Shown here one piece after another: positions 1-8,429 of a stretch of 64,000 bases of DNA (positions are counted from its first letter, which is position 1; each line of letters begins with the position of its first letter). The stretch spans positions 124,001 to 188,000 of the forward strand of contig NYMS01000020.1 of the NCBI GenBank assembly GCA_002529455.1, read 5' to 3'. This DNA is from Glycomyces fuscus (GTDB taxonomy: Bacteria > Actinomycetota > Actinomycetes > Streptosporangiales > Streptosporangiaceae). Made by a program: the position numbers and the translations under genes. The notes beneath the pieces were generated by a model that searched no databases, was not told the DNA's origin, and saw only the letters and a list, made by a program, of their open reading frames with translations.

Positions 1-538
1 CGTCGGCGGCCACCGCCGAACCGTGGTCCCGGCGGATCATGTGCAGGCACAGGTCGAGCCCGGCCGCGGCGCCCGCCGAGGTGAGGAACTGGCCGTTGTC
101 GACGTAGAGCACGTCCGGATCGACGCTGACCCCCGGATGCAGTTCCGCGAGCAGGTCCGCGCCCGCCCAGTGGGTGGTGGCGCGCAACCCGTCCAGCAGC
201 CCGGTGGCGGCGAGCGGGAAGGCGCCCGTGCAGATGGAGGCGATCCGGGTCCCGCGCGCGGCGGCGGCGCGCAGCGCGGCGGCCGTCGGTTCCGGGACGG
301 GCGCCGACGGGTCGGCGACACCGGGGACGACGACCGTGTCGGCCCCGGCCAGGGCCTCCAGCCCGTGGTGCGCGCGCAGGGTGAACCCGCCCGCCTCCAC
401 CTCCTCCGCGGCCGAGCAGACACGCACCCGGTAGGGGCGGCGGCCGTCGGGCAGCCGGACGCGGGTGAACACCTCGACCGGCGTCGACAGGTCGAAGGCG
501 ATGACGTCGTCCAGCGCGAGGACCACAACGGTGTGCAT
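1..538 (-). CDS. GlxA-family regulator, N-terminal part (cut by window edge)
   Basis: The ATG at 538 opens a reading frame that runs off the left edge without a stop; about 179 codons are visible. The protein begins MHTVVVLALDDVIAFDLSTP and has a DJ-1/PfpI fold: a glycine/alanine-rich strand with a VVPGVADP turn and a nucleophile-elbow-like segment around SICTGAF. GlxA-type regulators carry this amidotransferase-like sensor domain first and an AraC helix-turn-helix pair at the C terminus. The HTH part would lie outside the window, so the regulator assignment is inferred from the N-terminal domain alone. The gene is divergent from another DJ-1/PfpI gene at 718, with about 180 bp between them, so the regulator may control that neighbour. 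Confidence 0.8.
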   Translation of the reverse strand, partial: MHTVVVLALDDVIAFDLSTPVEVFTRVRLPDGRRPYRVRVCSAAEEVEAGGFTLRAHHGLEALAGADTVVVPGVADPSAPVPEPTAAALRAAAARGTRIASICTGAFPLAATGLLDGLRATTHWAGADLLAELHPGVSVDPDVLYVDNGQFLTSAGAAAGLDLCLHMIRRDHGSAVAAD

Positions 539-717
539 GGCGAAAGGCTAGGCGTACGACGACTTCCGGCCAAGCGCTGCGGACTGCACGGCCTCACGGG
601 AGAGCCCGGACAGCGGTGTGGCCGGATCCCGTCGTTATCTGTCCTTCCAGCCACTTCTGCGGAGCGCGTCGCGCTTCTAGCGTGGGGCCCGTTCGTGAAG
701 AGGAGGGGGAGGGACCC

Positions 718-1377
718 ATGTTGCGTGCCCAGTGCGTGCTGTTCGACGGGTTCGACCTGCTGGACGTCGTCGCGCCGTTCGAGGTGCTCCATGCCGGAGG
801 AACGGCCGGCGGCGGCGCGATCGCGGTGGAGCTGGTGTCGGCGGAGGGGCCTCGGGAGGTCCCCAGCGGGGTGGGGCCGGCCCTGCGGGCGACCGCACGG
901 CTGGACCCGGGGGCCGCGGACCTCGTGATCGTTCCCGGTGCGGCGGGCCGCGTCCCCGCGCCCGGGGCCGAGGAGACCCGTGAGGACGACGTCCCCGCGA
1001 TCCTCGGGCGCACCCTCGGCACGGAACTGCCCGGGCTCCTGGGCGAGGCGGTCAACGCCTCCGGGGTGACGGTCGCGACGGTGTGCGGCGGTTCGCTCGT
1101 TCTGGCACTGGCCGGGTTGACCGAGGGCCGCCCGGCCACCACCCACCACGAGGGCCTCGACCTGCTCGACGCCACCGGAACCGTCGTGGTGGAGGCCCGG
1201 ATCGTGGACGACGGCGACCTGGTGACCGCCGCCGGAGTCACCTCCGGGCTGGACCTGGGCCTGTACCTGCTGGAACGCGAGGTGGGCCCGCGCATCGCCC
1301 ACTCCGTGGAGCGGTTGTTCGCCCACGAGCGCCGCGGCGTCGTCTGGCGGGCCGAGGGCCCCGAGGCCGTCGCGTGA
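718..1377 (+). CDS. DJ-1/PfpI family protein
   Basis: 219 residues, beginning MLRAQCVLFDGFDLLDVVAP. I chose the ATG at 718 because a purine-rich ribosome site (aggagggggaggg) lies just upstream and homology to the family starts there; an in-frame upstream start at 616 would add an unlikely extension. The single-domain DJ-1/PfpI fold is complete, with the nucleophile-elbow Cys123 in TVCGGSLVLA and a C-terminal ITSGLD-like segment (VTSGLDLGLYL). Relatives include isonitrile hydratase-like proteins and GlxA sensor domains, but the substrate cannot be read from the sequence. A small unknown gene follows 32 bp downstream and is probably co-transcribed. Confidence 0.8.
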   Translation: MLRAQCVLFDGFDLLDVVAPFEVLHAGGTAGGGAIAVELVSAEGPREVPSGVGPALRATARLDPGAADLVIVPGAAGRVPAPGAEETREDDVPAILGRTLGTELPGLLGEAVNASGVTVATVCGGSLVLALAGLTEGRPATTHHEGLDLLDATGTVVVEARIVDDGDLVTAAGVTSGLDLGLYLLEREVGPRIAHSVERLFAHERRGVVWRAEGPEAVA

Positions 1378-1409
1378 ACCCCCCGCACACCACGAGGAGT
1401 ACAGAGGGC

Positions 1410-1733
1410 ATGTCCGTCGAGGGAATCTGGGACCTGACCATCACCACACCGGTCGGCGGGCTGCGGCCCACCGTGCGCATCACCGAGGAGGGCGGCGGAC
1501 TGGCCGGAACCGCCCTGGGAGCGGGGGAGGAGGTGGAGCTCACGGACCTGGCCCTGGACGGTGACCGCCTCACCTGGCGCCAGGCGGTCACCAGGCCGAT
1601 GCGCCTCAACCTCGCCTTCGACCTGACCGTCGAGGGGGACCGGATGACCGGGACGTCGAAGGCCGGGCGGCTGCCAGCCTCCGGCGTCGTGGCCCGGCGC
1701 CGGGCGGACGACGGCTCCGGAACGGCCGACTGA
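1410..1733 (+). CDS. small conserved hypothetical protein, beta-rich
   Basis: 107 residues starting MSVEGIWDLTITTPVGG, with a ribosome site (acgaggag) about 15 bp before the ATG. The pattern of short alternating hydrophobic strands ending in glycine turns (IWDLTI, PTVRITEE, LTWRQAV, FDLTVEGDRMTGTSK) looks like a small lipocalin- or avidin-like beta barrel that binds a hydrophobic ligand. That is inference from pattern only, and no catalytic motif is visible. It follows the DJ-1 gene in the same direction and is closed by the hairpin at 1748, so the two probably form a short transcript. Confidence 0.65.
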   Translation: MSVEGIWDLTITTPVGGLRPTVRITEEGGGLAGTALGAGEEVELTDLALDGDRLTWRQAVTRPMRLNLAFDLTVEGDRMTGTSKAGRLPASGVVARRRADDGSGTAD

Positions 1734-1747
1734 GACTAGGTACGACG

Positions 1748-1778
1748 AAGGCCCCGACCGGTGTCCGGTCGGGGCCTT
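1748..1778 (+). terminator. Rho-independent type terminator hairpin
   Basis: A perfect 14-bp inverted repeat (aaggccccgaccgg, 3-base loop TGT, ccggtcggggcctt) lies 14 bp after the stop of the preceding gene. It has only a weak T tract, as is usual in high-GC actinobacteria. It also separates this transcript from the convergent tRNA gene. Confidence 0.85.
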
Positions 1779-1801
1779 CCGTATGCCCTGGTGGGCGTCC
1801 G

Positions 1802-1886
1802 CGGAGGATAGGGGATTCGAACCCCTGAGGCGTTGCCACCAACACGCTTTCCAAGCGTGCGCCCTAGGCCACTAGGCGAATCCTCC
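1802..1886 (-). tRNA. tRNA-Ser (anticodon GGA)
   Basis: Read on the minus strand, the 85-base gene has a 7-bp acceptor stem (GGAGGAT with ATCCTCC), a serine-type long variable arm, the anticodon loop CTTGGAAAG giving anticodon GGA, and a TPsiC arm containing GGTTCGAATCC. The discriminator base is G at 1802. The 3' CCA is not encoded. Confidence 0.96.
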
Positions 1887-1974
1887 GCGAACAACTCTAC
1901 ATGCCCTCACGGGGTGCTCTGAACAGGTTTCCGCGGGCCCGTCCGGGCCCGCCCGTCCGGCCCCGGAACCGGGC

Positions 1975-3333
1975 TCACAGGGTCCGGCTGGACCTCACCG
2001 CGCTGATGGCGTTGTTGCGGAAGGCGTCCACGAACAGCGAGTGGTCGGCCCGGGTCTGGGCCGCGTACCGGTGCGCGAAGTCCACGCACCACCGCGTGAA
2101 CTCCGCCTCGCGGCCGTCGAGCACCTCCATGACCGCCTCCTCGGTCTGGCCGCGCACGAGCGTGGCGTCCGCGTGCGAGTCGGACACGCAGTGCGCCTTG
2201 GCCGTGGCGCGCCCCAGGTAGTCCAGCACCGGCGCGATCTCCGCGGGCTCGGTGAGGTCGTCCCAGTCCAGGTCGTTGGTGTAGGGGGAGACCTCGCTCA
2301 CCACGAAGCCCACGCCGCCCATCTCCGTGTGGCCCAGCAGCGGGTCGGCGTGCGCCTGGAGCGCCCGCTGGGACATCGCGGTGCGGTGCCCGTGGTGCTG
2401 GAAGTGGTCCATGATGCGCTGGTCGGTCACCACCCGGGACGGCGCGGCCACGTTGCCCTGCTTCATGGACAGCACGATGTCGTTGTCCCACGCCTCCGAC
2501 TGGCCCTCGATGAGCAGGGTGTAGGCGGGCAGCCCCGCCGAGCCGATGCCGAAGCCGCCGCTGCCCACCACGTCCTTGACCGCGTAGTTGATCGACGCGT
2601 ACCGCCGGTCCTCGGGGATGGTGCCCAGGTAGGCCGCGTAGGCGGCCAGGACCCGCTCCCGCTCGGCGTCGTCCAGGCGGCGCGCCCGGGGGCCCTCGGT
2701 GAAGCGGCGGGTGTACCCCTCGCGGGTCGTCATGGACGACAGCATCTCGGCGCGGCTGTTGAGCCGCGTCTTCTGGAGCACGTCGTGCACGGTGCCGTCG
2801 GTGTTGCCCAGCTTGAGCGAGAACTCCGAGTCGTTGCCGGTCGTCGCGAACTCGCGCACCTGGGCGATGTAGGCGTCGACGTAGTGCGGCAGGAGCGTGC
2901 TGATGTCGTCGTCGGACAGGGCCTTCTGCCAGCCCATGACCCCGATACTGGCCGCGAACCTGAGCACGTCCCAGGTGAAGTGGCCGAGGTAGGCCTCGTC
3001 GAAGTCGTTGACGTCGAACACCAGCCGCCCGGTGGAGTCCATGTAGGTGCCGAAGTTCTCCGCGTGCAGATCGCCCTGGATCCACACCCGGGACGTGCGC
3101 TCGTCGGCCCAGGGGTCGTCCATGCCGGAGACGTCCTCGTAGAAGAGCGCGGCGCTGCCCCGGTAGAAGGCGAACGGGTTGGCCGCCATCTTGCGGAACT
3201 TGACGCGGAACGCCGCGGGGTCGGCGGTCATCAGGTCCGAGAAGGCGTTCTCCAGCGTGGCCACGATGAGGTCGCGGCGCTTCGCGGAGCTGTCGGTGGA
3301 ATCGAGGGGGTCGAGCATGCCCATGCCGTCCAT
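1975..3333 (-). CDS. DUF2252 family kinase-like protein
   Basis: 452 residues from the ATG at 3333 (MDGMGMLDPLDS). A longer in-frame reading to 3507 exists but would run into the region before the SRP RNA and has no supporting homology. The protein carries the DUF2252 hallmarks: WIQGDLHAENFG, resembling the catalytic loop of aminoglycoside-phosphotransferase-type kinases, followed by FDVNDFDEA in the position of the metal-binding DFG. It also has a glycine-rich stretch VVGSGGFGIGSAG in the middle. The fold is therefore probably protein-kinase/APH-like, but no substrate is known to me for this family. It is transcribed away from the SRP RNA and dnaX. Confidence 0.85.
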   Translation of the reverse strand: MDGMGMLDPLDSTDSSAKRRDLIVATLENAFSDLMTADPAAFRVKFRKMAANPFAFYRGSAALFYEDVSGMDDPWADERTSRVWIQGDLHAENFGTYMDSTGRLVFDVNDFDEAYLGHFTWDVLRFAASIGVMGWQKALSDDDISTLLPHYVDAYIAQVREFATTGNDSEFSLKLGNTDGTVHDVLQKTRLNSRAEMLSSMTTREGYTRRFTEGPRARRLDDAERERVLAAYAAYLGTIPEDRRYASINYAVKDVVGSGGFGIGSAGLPAYTLLIEGQSEAWDNDIVLSMKQGNVAAPSRVVTDQRIMDHFQHHGHRTAMSQRALQAHADPLLGHTEMGGVGFVVSEVSPYTNDLDWDDLTEPAEIAPVLDYLGRATAKAHCVSDSHADATLVRGQTEEAVMEVLDGREAEFTRWCVDFAHRYAAQTRADHSLFVDAFRNNAISAVRSSRTL

Positions 3334-3511
3334 GATCTCTGAGAGGTTGCGTGATGTGGCGGTCCGGGGCCCGTGGGGCCCTGTGCCCGAGATGAGACGC
3401 CCGGTCCGGGAGGTGCGTTCCGTCCGATACCCGCGTTCCAGGGACGGATCCGCCCCGGGAGGGGGCCGGGACACGGGTTGCCCGAGCAGTCCGGGGTTCG
3501 GATACACTCGG

Positions 3512-3606
3512 GGGCAGACCCCTCGTGCGGCGTCATCCTATGAACCTCCCCAGGGCCGGAAGGCAGCAAGGATAAATGGGCTCTGGCGGGTGCGCGGGGG
3601 GTCCTT
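3512..3606 (+). ncRNA. ffs: signal recognition particle RNA (4.5S/SRP small type)
   Basis: The diagnostic SRP domain IV hairpin is visible at about 3548-3580: the conserved internal-loop and tetraloop core ggccGGAAggcagcaagg, with the opposing atgaacctcccca strand. Outer strands pair as gacccctcgtgc (3517-3528) with gcgcggggggtc (3592-3603). A short T-rich run (ctttgtctttctc) after 3603 suggests the 3' end. The RNA binds Ffh to make SRP for co-translational membrane targeting. It lies immediately upstream of dnaX, the usual actinobacterial location. Ends are approximate within a few bases. Confidence 0.92.
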
Positions 3607-3716
3607 TGTCTTTCTCCGGCCCGGTCGACCCCTCCCGGTCCTCGTCAACCGGCGCGAGCTGTCACCGCTCGCGGGTTGAATGGACACGTGGCAGGGACCA
3701 GGGGAGGAATCACACC

Positions 3717-5846
3717 GTGAGCATCGCGCTGTACCGCAAGTACCGGCCCGCGACGTTCGGCGAGGTGCGTGGTCAGGAACACGTGACGGATCCGCTGCGC
3801 CAGGCGCTGCGCAGCGGGCGGATCAACCACGCCTACCTGTTCAGCGGTCCGCGCGGCTGCGGCAAGACCACCAGCGCCCGCATCCTGGCCCGCTCCCTCA
3901 ACTGCGCCGAGGGCCCCACCCCCGACCCCTGCGGCACCTGCGACTCCTGTGTGGCCCTGGCCCCCGACGGCGGCGGCAGCATCGACGTCATCGAGATCGA
4001 CGCCGCCTCCCACGGCGGTGTGGACGACGCCCGCGACCTGCGCGAACGCGCCTTCTTCTCCCCGGTCAGCTCGCGCTACAAGATCTACATCATCGACGAG
4101 GCGCACATGGTGACCCGGGAGGGCTTCAACGCCCTCCTCAAGCTGGTCGAGGAGCCCCCGCCGCACCTGAAGTTCGTGTTCGCGACCACCGAGCCCGAGA
4201 AGGTCATCGGCACGATCCGCTCGCGGACCCACCACTACCCCTTCCGCCTGATCCCGCCGAGCACCCTCAAGGAGCTCATGGAGGACCTGCTCAAGGAGGA
4301 GGGCGTCTCCTACGACCCGGCCGCGCTGCCGCTGGTCGTGCGCGCGGGCGCGGGCTCGGCGCGCGACACGCTCTCGGTGCTGGACCAGCTCATCGCCGGT
4401 TCGGGCGAGGAGGGCATCACCCGCGAGGGCGCCGTCTCCCTGCTGGGCTACACCGACTCCAGCCTGCTCGGCGACATGGTCGACGCGCTCGGCGCCCGCG
4501 ACGGCGCCGCCGTGTTCGGCCTGGTCGACCGGGTGGTGGAGGGCGGACTCGACCCGCGCCGGTTCACCACGGACCTGCTGGAGCGCTTCCGCGACCTGGT
4601 CGTCCTGGCCGCCGTGCCCGACGCCCTGGACAAGGGCCTGGTCAACGTCGACCCCGAGGCGACCGAGCGGATGAAGGACCAGGCCGCGCGCCTGGGCCCG
4701 GCCGAGCTCACCCGCGCGGCCGACATCCTCAACCAGGGCCTGACCGAGATGCGCGGCGCCACCGCGCCCCGGCTGCTGCTGGAGCTCATGTGCTCGCGGG
4801 TGCTGCTTCCGGCCGCCGACGGCAACCAGGGCGCGGCCCTGCTGGCCCGCCTGGAGCAGATGGAGCGCCGGATCGCCTCCGGAGCCGCCGTCCCCGCCGC
4901 CGCACCGGTCCAGCCCGCCCCTGCCCCTGCCCCCGCGCCCGCACCGGCCACCCCGGCCTCCCCGGTGGTGCCCTCCGAACCCGTGCGCGCCGCCGCGGCC
5001 CCGGCCCCGGCGGCCCCCGCCGCTCCGGCACCGGCACCGCAGGGGTCCGAGCCCGCGGGCTGGGACGCCCCGGCCCGCCAGACCGCCCCCGCGCGGAGCC
5101 AGGCGCCCGCGGCCTCCGGCGGCGGTCCTCTGGACCTGGGACGGGTGCAGGGCGCCTGGGCGCAGATCCTGGAGGCGGTCAAGGGCCGCCGCCGGTTCAC
5201 CTGGATGGTGCTGAGCGGCAGTGACGTCCGGCCGGTCGGCGTGGAGGGCAACGCCGTCCTGCTCGGCTTCTCCCGGCCCAACGAGGCCAAGGGCTTCAGC
5301 AACAGCGGCAGCGACCAGGTGGTGGCCGCCGCGATCCAGCAGGTCCTGGGCATGGAGGTGCGCGTCGCCGCCGCGGGCAGCGCCGTCGCGGCCTCCGCCG
5401 CCCCCGCGCGCAGGGCCGAGCCCGCGCGCCCCGCCGAGCCCGCCGGATGGGACGCGCCCGCTCCGGAGCCCGCGCGGCCCAGCGCGCCCGAACCGGAGGC
5501 GGCCTCCGGCCCGGAGCCCGCGCCGGCCGGTCCGCCGCCGGACCGTATCGTCACCGGGCTCCAGGAACCGCCGCCCGACCCCTACGAGGACGCGGTCGCC
5601 GCGCCGCCGCCCGAGTACGGCGACTTCCCACCCGCGGCCGAGCCCTCCCGGGCCCCGGCCGCCGAGCCCGCTCCGCGGCGGCCCGAGGCCGAGGCACCGC
5701 CCGCCGGAGCCGCCTCCACGAGCGCACCCGGGGCCGCGGAGGCCTCCGCGGCCCCGGGGACGACGGGCCCCGGGCTGATCGAGTCCGAACTCGGCGGCCG
5801 GATCATCGAGGAGATCGAGCACGAGGCCCCGGACCCCTCCTTCTAG
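3717..5846 (+). CDS. dnaX: DNA polymerase III subunits gamma and tau
   Basis: 709 residues from a GTG at 3717 preceded by aggggaggaat; this start gives the family N terminus SIALYRKYRPATFGEVRGQE. The AAA+ clamp-loader core has the Walker A motif GPRGCGKTT at 44-52, a four-cysteine zinc module (Cys63, 72, 75, 78), the DEAH box at 127-130 and sensor motifs (FATTEPEKVIGTIRSR). Domain III is followed by long Ala/Pro-rich linkers (about 430-515 and 590-700) flanking a tau-like segment (LGRVQGAWAQILEAVKGRRRFTWM). It loads the beta clamp onto DNA and dimerises the replicase. I did not find an obvious A-rich slippery site like that of E. coli, so a separate gamma product is not supported. It is the first gene after the SRP RNA. 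Confidence 0.97.
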   Translation: MSIALYRKYRPATFGEVRGQEHVTDPLRQALRSGRINHAYLFSGPRGCGKTTSARILARSLNCAEGPTPDPCGTCDSCVALAPDGGGSIDVIEIDAASHGGVDDARDLRERAFFSPVSSRYKIYIIDEAHMVTREGFNALLKLVEEPPPHLKFVFATTEPEKVIGTIRSRTHHYPFRLIPPSTLKELMEDLLKEEGVSYDPAALPLVVRAGAGSARDTLSVLDQLIAGSGEEGITREGAVSLLGYTDSSLLGDMVDALGARDGAAVFGLVDRVVEGGLDPRRFTTDLLERFRDLVVLAAVPDALDKGLVNVDPEATERMKDQAARLGPAELTRAADILNQGLTEMRGATAPRLLLELMCSRVLLPAADGNQGAALLARLEQMERRIASGAAVPAAAPVQPAPAPAPAPAPATPASPVVPSEPVRAAAAPAPAAPAAPAPAPQGSEPAGWDAPARQTAPARSQAPAASGGGPLDLGRVQGAWAQILEAVKGRRRFTWMVLSGSDVRPVGVEGNAVLLGFSRPNEAKGFSNSGSDQVVAAAIQQVLGMEVRVAAAGSAVAASAAPARRAEPARPAEPAGWDAPAPEPARPSAPEPEAASGPEPAPAGPPPDRIVTGLQEPPPDPYEDAVAAPPPEYGDFPPAAEPSRAPAAEPAPRRPEAEAPPAGAASTSAPGAAEASAAPGTTGPGLIESELGGRIIEEIEHEAPDPSF

Positions 5847-5940
5847 GGGTTCTTCCGTGAAGGCGCCCGGACCGCCGGTCGACCGGCCGGGCACCCTCCC
5901 GCACGACGGTCCGGCGCGTCCGCCACCGGGTGCCCCGCGG

Positions 5941-6567
5941 CTATGTCCGCGGGCGCAGCGCGCGCAGCACCGTGTCCACGAGCTCGTCCACGTACTCGTG
6001 GGTGAGCGGCCCGGTGCGCAGCAGCCAGCGGTGGTGGAACGGCCCGAGGAGCAGCTCCGTGGCCAGCCGAAGGTCGATCCCCGGGTCCACCTCGCCCGCC
6101 GCCACGGCCGAGCGCAACCGCTCCTCGAACGCCCGCATGTTCGGGCGGAGCATCCGCTCCTCGACGGCCTCGGCGAAGGCCGGATCGTGCTGGAGCTCGG
6201 CGGTGAACGCGCGCGTGGTCCGGTCCATCTCCGGGACGCGGAACTCGTCCACCGTGGCGCGGAACACCGTCCGCAGGTCCTCGGCCAGGTCACCGGTGTC
6301 GGGCAGGGGCTCCCCGGCGACCCCGCCGGTCAGCGCGGTGAACACGTCCAGGACCACGGCCGCCTTGGACGGCCACCAGCGGTAGATGGTCTGCTTGCCG
6401 ACCCTGGCCCTGGCGGCGATCGCCTCCATGGTGAGCCCGGCGTAGCCGACCTCTCCCATCAGCTCGGCGGCGGCGTCGACGATGGCGCGCCGCGCGCGCT
6501 CGCTGCGGCGGCGGGGGTCGGGACTGCGGCGGGCCCTGGTCTCTTCCTGTGCGGTGCTCTCTGCCAT
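5941..6567 (-). CDS. TetR/AcrR family transcriptional regulator
   Basis: 208 residues from the ATG at 6567 (a GTG at 6576 is an alternative). The N-terminal helix-turn-helix is clear at about 28-65 (IVDAAAELMGEVGYAGLTME, then IAARARVGKQTIYRWWPSK). The C-terminal ligand domain is the TetR_C_11-like type, with LRTVFRATVDEF and a final TELLLGPFHHRWLLRTGPLTHEYVDELVD segment. It is divergent from a small gene at 6686, and two matching palindromes lie in the shared promoter region. It therefore very likely represses itself and possibly that neighbour. The ligand is unknown. Confidence 0.92.
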   Translation of the reverse strand: MAESTAQEETRARRSPDPRRRSERARRAIVDAAAELMGEVGYAGLTMEAIAARARVGKQTIYRWWPSKAAVVLDVFTALTGGVAGEPLPDTGDLAEDLRTVFRATVDEFRVPEMDRTTRAFTAELQHDPAFAEAVEERMLRPNMRAFEERLRSAVAAGEVDPGIDLRLATELLLGPFHHRWLLRTGPLTHEYVDELVDTVLRALRPRT

Positions 6568-6594
6568 ACCTGCCACGTTAACCGTTGAAAAATG

Positions 6595-6613
6595 ACGAGA
6601 CGTATCGTCTTGG
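6595..6613. promoter_or_regulatory. TetR operator-like palindrome 1
   Basis: The half sites acgagacg and cgtctt flank a 3-base centre (tat). It shares the core CGAGACG-TWT-CGTCT with the stronger site at 6646, with centres about 51 bp apart. It lies just upstream of the tetR start at 6567 and is probably its autoregulatory operator. Confidence 0.7.
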
Positions 6614-6645
6614 TGCCGATATCCTACGGAGGTCGGATCGACTTA

Positions 6646-6664
6646 GCGAGACGTTTCGTCTCGC
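6646..6664. promoter_or_regulatory. TetR operator-like palindrome 2
   Basis: A perfect inverted repeat, gcgagacg-ttt-cgtctcgc, 8-bp arms with a 3-bp centre. It ends 21 bp before the GTG start at 6686 and overlaps the region just before that gene's ribosome site, so binding would block initiation of the rightward transcript. Confidence 0.75.
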
Positions 6665-6685
6665 ATGGAGGGAAAGGAGGTCCGC

Positions 6686-6901
6686 GTGGGCAGGAACAGC
6701 GACAATCTTCTGGGCATGGGCGGACAGCGCAACACCGTCTCCCGCTCCGCGCTTCGCGGGGGCAAGGGCGGCGGCAAGGTCGGCCCCAGCGACGACGCCG
6801 TGGAGCGCAAGCAGGAGCTCCTGCGCAAGCTCCGCGAGAAGCAGGGCAGGGACAAGAACCCCTCACCCGACACATCCGAAGGCGCCGAAGGACGGGCGTG
6901 A
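6686..6901 (+). CDS. small conserved protein (DUF6243-like)
   Basis: 71 residues from the GTG at 6686, chosen because a near-perfect ribosome site (aaaggaggtc) sits 6 bp upstream. An ATG at 6665 would place the ribosome site inside the gene and overlap the palindrome at 6646. The sequence begins MGRNSDNLLGMGGQRNTVSR, then a Gly/Lys-rich linker and a basic helix VERKQELLRKLREKQGRDK. The NLLGMGGQRxxxSR opening matches, from memory, a family of small actinobacterial proteins called DUF6243, whose function I do not know. No membrane segment or signal peptide. It is closed by the hairpin at 6911 and divergent from tetR. Confidence 0.75.
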   Translation: MGRNSDNLLGMGGQRNTVSRSALRGGKGGGKVGPSDDAVERKQELLRKLREKQGRDKNPSPDTSEGAEGRA

Positions 6902-6910
6902 GCACGCGGC

Positions 6911-6936
6911 GACGGCCCCCCTGCGAGGGGGCCGTC
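6911..6936 (+). terminator. terminator hairpin
   Basis: A perfect 10-bp stem, gacggccccc paired with gggggccgtc, with a 6-base loop, begins 9 bp after the stop of the small gene. Confidence 0.8.
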
Positions 6937-6983
6937 GGCGTTCGCGCCCCCGGCGCGCGCCCGGTGCCCGCGCCCCGCCGCGG

Positions 6984-8243
6984 TCACACCGTCCAGGCGT
7001 GCCCGTCCGGTGAGTCCAGCCAGACCCGGTGCGTGCCGTCGGCCTCCACCGACAGCCCGAACCGGTCCGGCTCGGGCGAGCCCAGCCGGGTCCACAGCTC
7101 CAGGGCCTCCTCGAACTCGTCCCAGATGCTCCTCGGACCGCCCTGTTCGATCATCCACGAGGTGCCGTAGGGGTACACGCGCACCCACGAGGCGCCGTCC
7201 CGGTCGAACACCCACACGCCCGACCCGGTGCCGATCCACCGCCGCCGCACCCGCCAGCCCGGCACCATCACCGACAGCGCGAACGCCGACGGGAAGGCCA
7301 TCAGCGGCACCACGGGGTCGGACTGCGTGAGCCGGTACTCGTCGGGCTGCTGCCCCGAGTCCCGTACCGGGCGGGGCAGGGCGTCGGGGGTCCTCAGCGG
7401 CACGAACCCCACGCCGCCGTGGAAGCTCGCCCGGGCCGAGCCGTCCCCGGGGCACTCCACCCGCGCGATCACCCCGGCGCCCTCCAGCAGGCCCCACGGG
7501 CACACCACCAGGCCGTCGGGGCGCAGCTGCTCCACCCACGCGGGCGGCACGCGGCGCACGCCGCAGGTCGAGGTGATCCGGTCGTAGGGCGCGCCGGGCG
7601 GATAGCCCCCGTAGCCGTCGGCCATGTGGACGGCGGGGGAGTAGCCCTCCGCGCGGAGGGCCTCGCGGGCGACCCCGGCCAGCCGGGGGTCGGTCTCCAG
7701 GGAGGTGACGGCGCTGTCGCCGAGCCTGTGCGCCAGCAGGGCGGTGTTCCATCCGGTCCCGGTGCCCACCTCCAGGACCCTCTGCCCGTTGGCGAGGTCG
7801 GCCAGCTCCAGCAGGCGGGCCAGGACCCGGGGCGCCGAGACGGACGAGGTCACCGCCTCCGCCCGTTCCCGGGGCCCGGGCCCCGGGTCCCAGGGCTCGG
7901 ACTCCCGGCTGTCGTGGGTGCGCTGGCCCCGGGGCTCCTGTTCCCGGGGGTCGGGCGCCCGGAACCCCGGGATCCGGGGGTCGGCCTCCTCCCGGTACGC
8001 GTACGGTTCGGGGTCGTCGACCTGGGTGACGATGGCGTTGTCGGCGTACACGGCCGCGAGCCACCGCTCGGGGTTGCTGTTGGCGTTGAGGGCGGTCCCG
8101 TGCGAGGTCATCGCGCCCGTCTCGGGGATGAACCGGTGTCTGGGCACCGACCGGAACGTGTCGATGAGGGCGGCGTCGGTCAGCGTGCCGTCCGCGACCA
8201 TCGCCTCGACCAGCGCCGAGTGGCGCTCTTCGGCGGTCAACAC
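6984..8243 (-). CDS. protein-L-isoaspartate methyltransferase-like protein
   Basis: 419 residues starting MLTAEERHSALVEAMVADG. A PCMT-type N-terminal helix region (LIDTFRSVPRHRFIPE) is followed by the SAM-binding motif I VLEVGTGTGWNTALLAHRLG and a motif II-like YDRITSTCGVRRVPPAWVEQL. Between the N-terminal part and motif I there is an unusual charged, Pro/Glu/Arg-rich insertion (about residues 76-132) that typical PCMT lacks. The C-terminal 180 residues (with FPSAFALSVMVPGW and GTGSGVWVFDRDG) resemble the extension of actinomycete PCMT-like methyltransferases. Some of those act on ribosomal peptides, but no precursor peptide or ATP-grasp gene is nearby, so a role in protein repair or in modifying an unknown substrate remains open. 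Confidence 0.8.
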   Translation of the reverse strand: MLTAEERHSALVEAMVADGTLTDAALIDTFRSVPRHRFIPETGAMTSHGTALNANSNPERWLAAVYADNAIVTQVDDPEPYAYREEADPRIPGFRAPDPREQEPRGQRTHDSRESEPWDPGPGPRERAEAVTSSVSAPRVLARLLELADLANGQRVLEVGTGTGWNTALLAHRLGDSAVTSLETDPRLAGVAREALRAEGYSPAVHMADGYGGYPPGAPYDRITSTCGVRRVPPAWVEQLRPDGLVVCPWGLLEGAGVIARVECPGDGSARASFHGGVGFVPLRTPDALPRPVRDSGQQPDEYRLTQSDPVVPLMAFPSAFALSVMVPGWRVRRRWIGTGSGVWVFDRDGASWVRVYPYGTSWMIEQGGPRSIWDEFEEALELWTRLGSPEPDRFGLSVEADGTHRVWLDSPDGHAWTV

Positions 8244-8429
8244 GTCCTCACTCCCCCGTGGCTCTCGGCGCTACCGGTGGTGCCCGAGAGCACTACCGGG
8301 ACTCTTGTGCCCCGCAGAACACCTTTTCAACCGAGAGTGATGTTAGCGCCACTCCTGGTTCTCACTCCTGGTAGGTGCCCTTACGGGAGAGTCGTCCTCG
8401 CCGGGCGGCGTGGCGCCCCGTCCGGAGTC

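Noticed and set aside
2041-3342. Long open frame on the plus strand opposite the DUF2252 gene
   Set aside because: It is the antisense of a convincing gene; the composition (Gly/Val/Arg/His-rich) and lack of any motif mark it as a high-GC shadow.
8274-8299. Hairpin ccggtggtgc / gcactaccgg upstream of the methyltransferase gene
   Set aside because: The stem is short with one mismatch and there is no link to a known element; it is too weak to call a riboswitch or operator.
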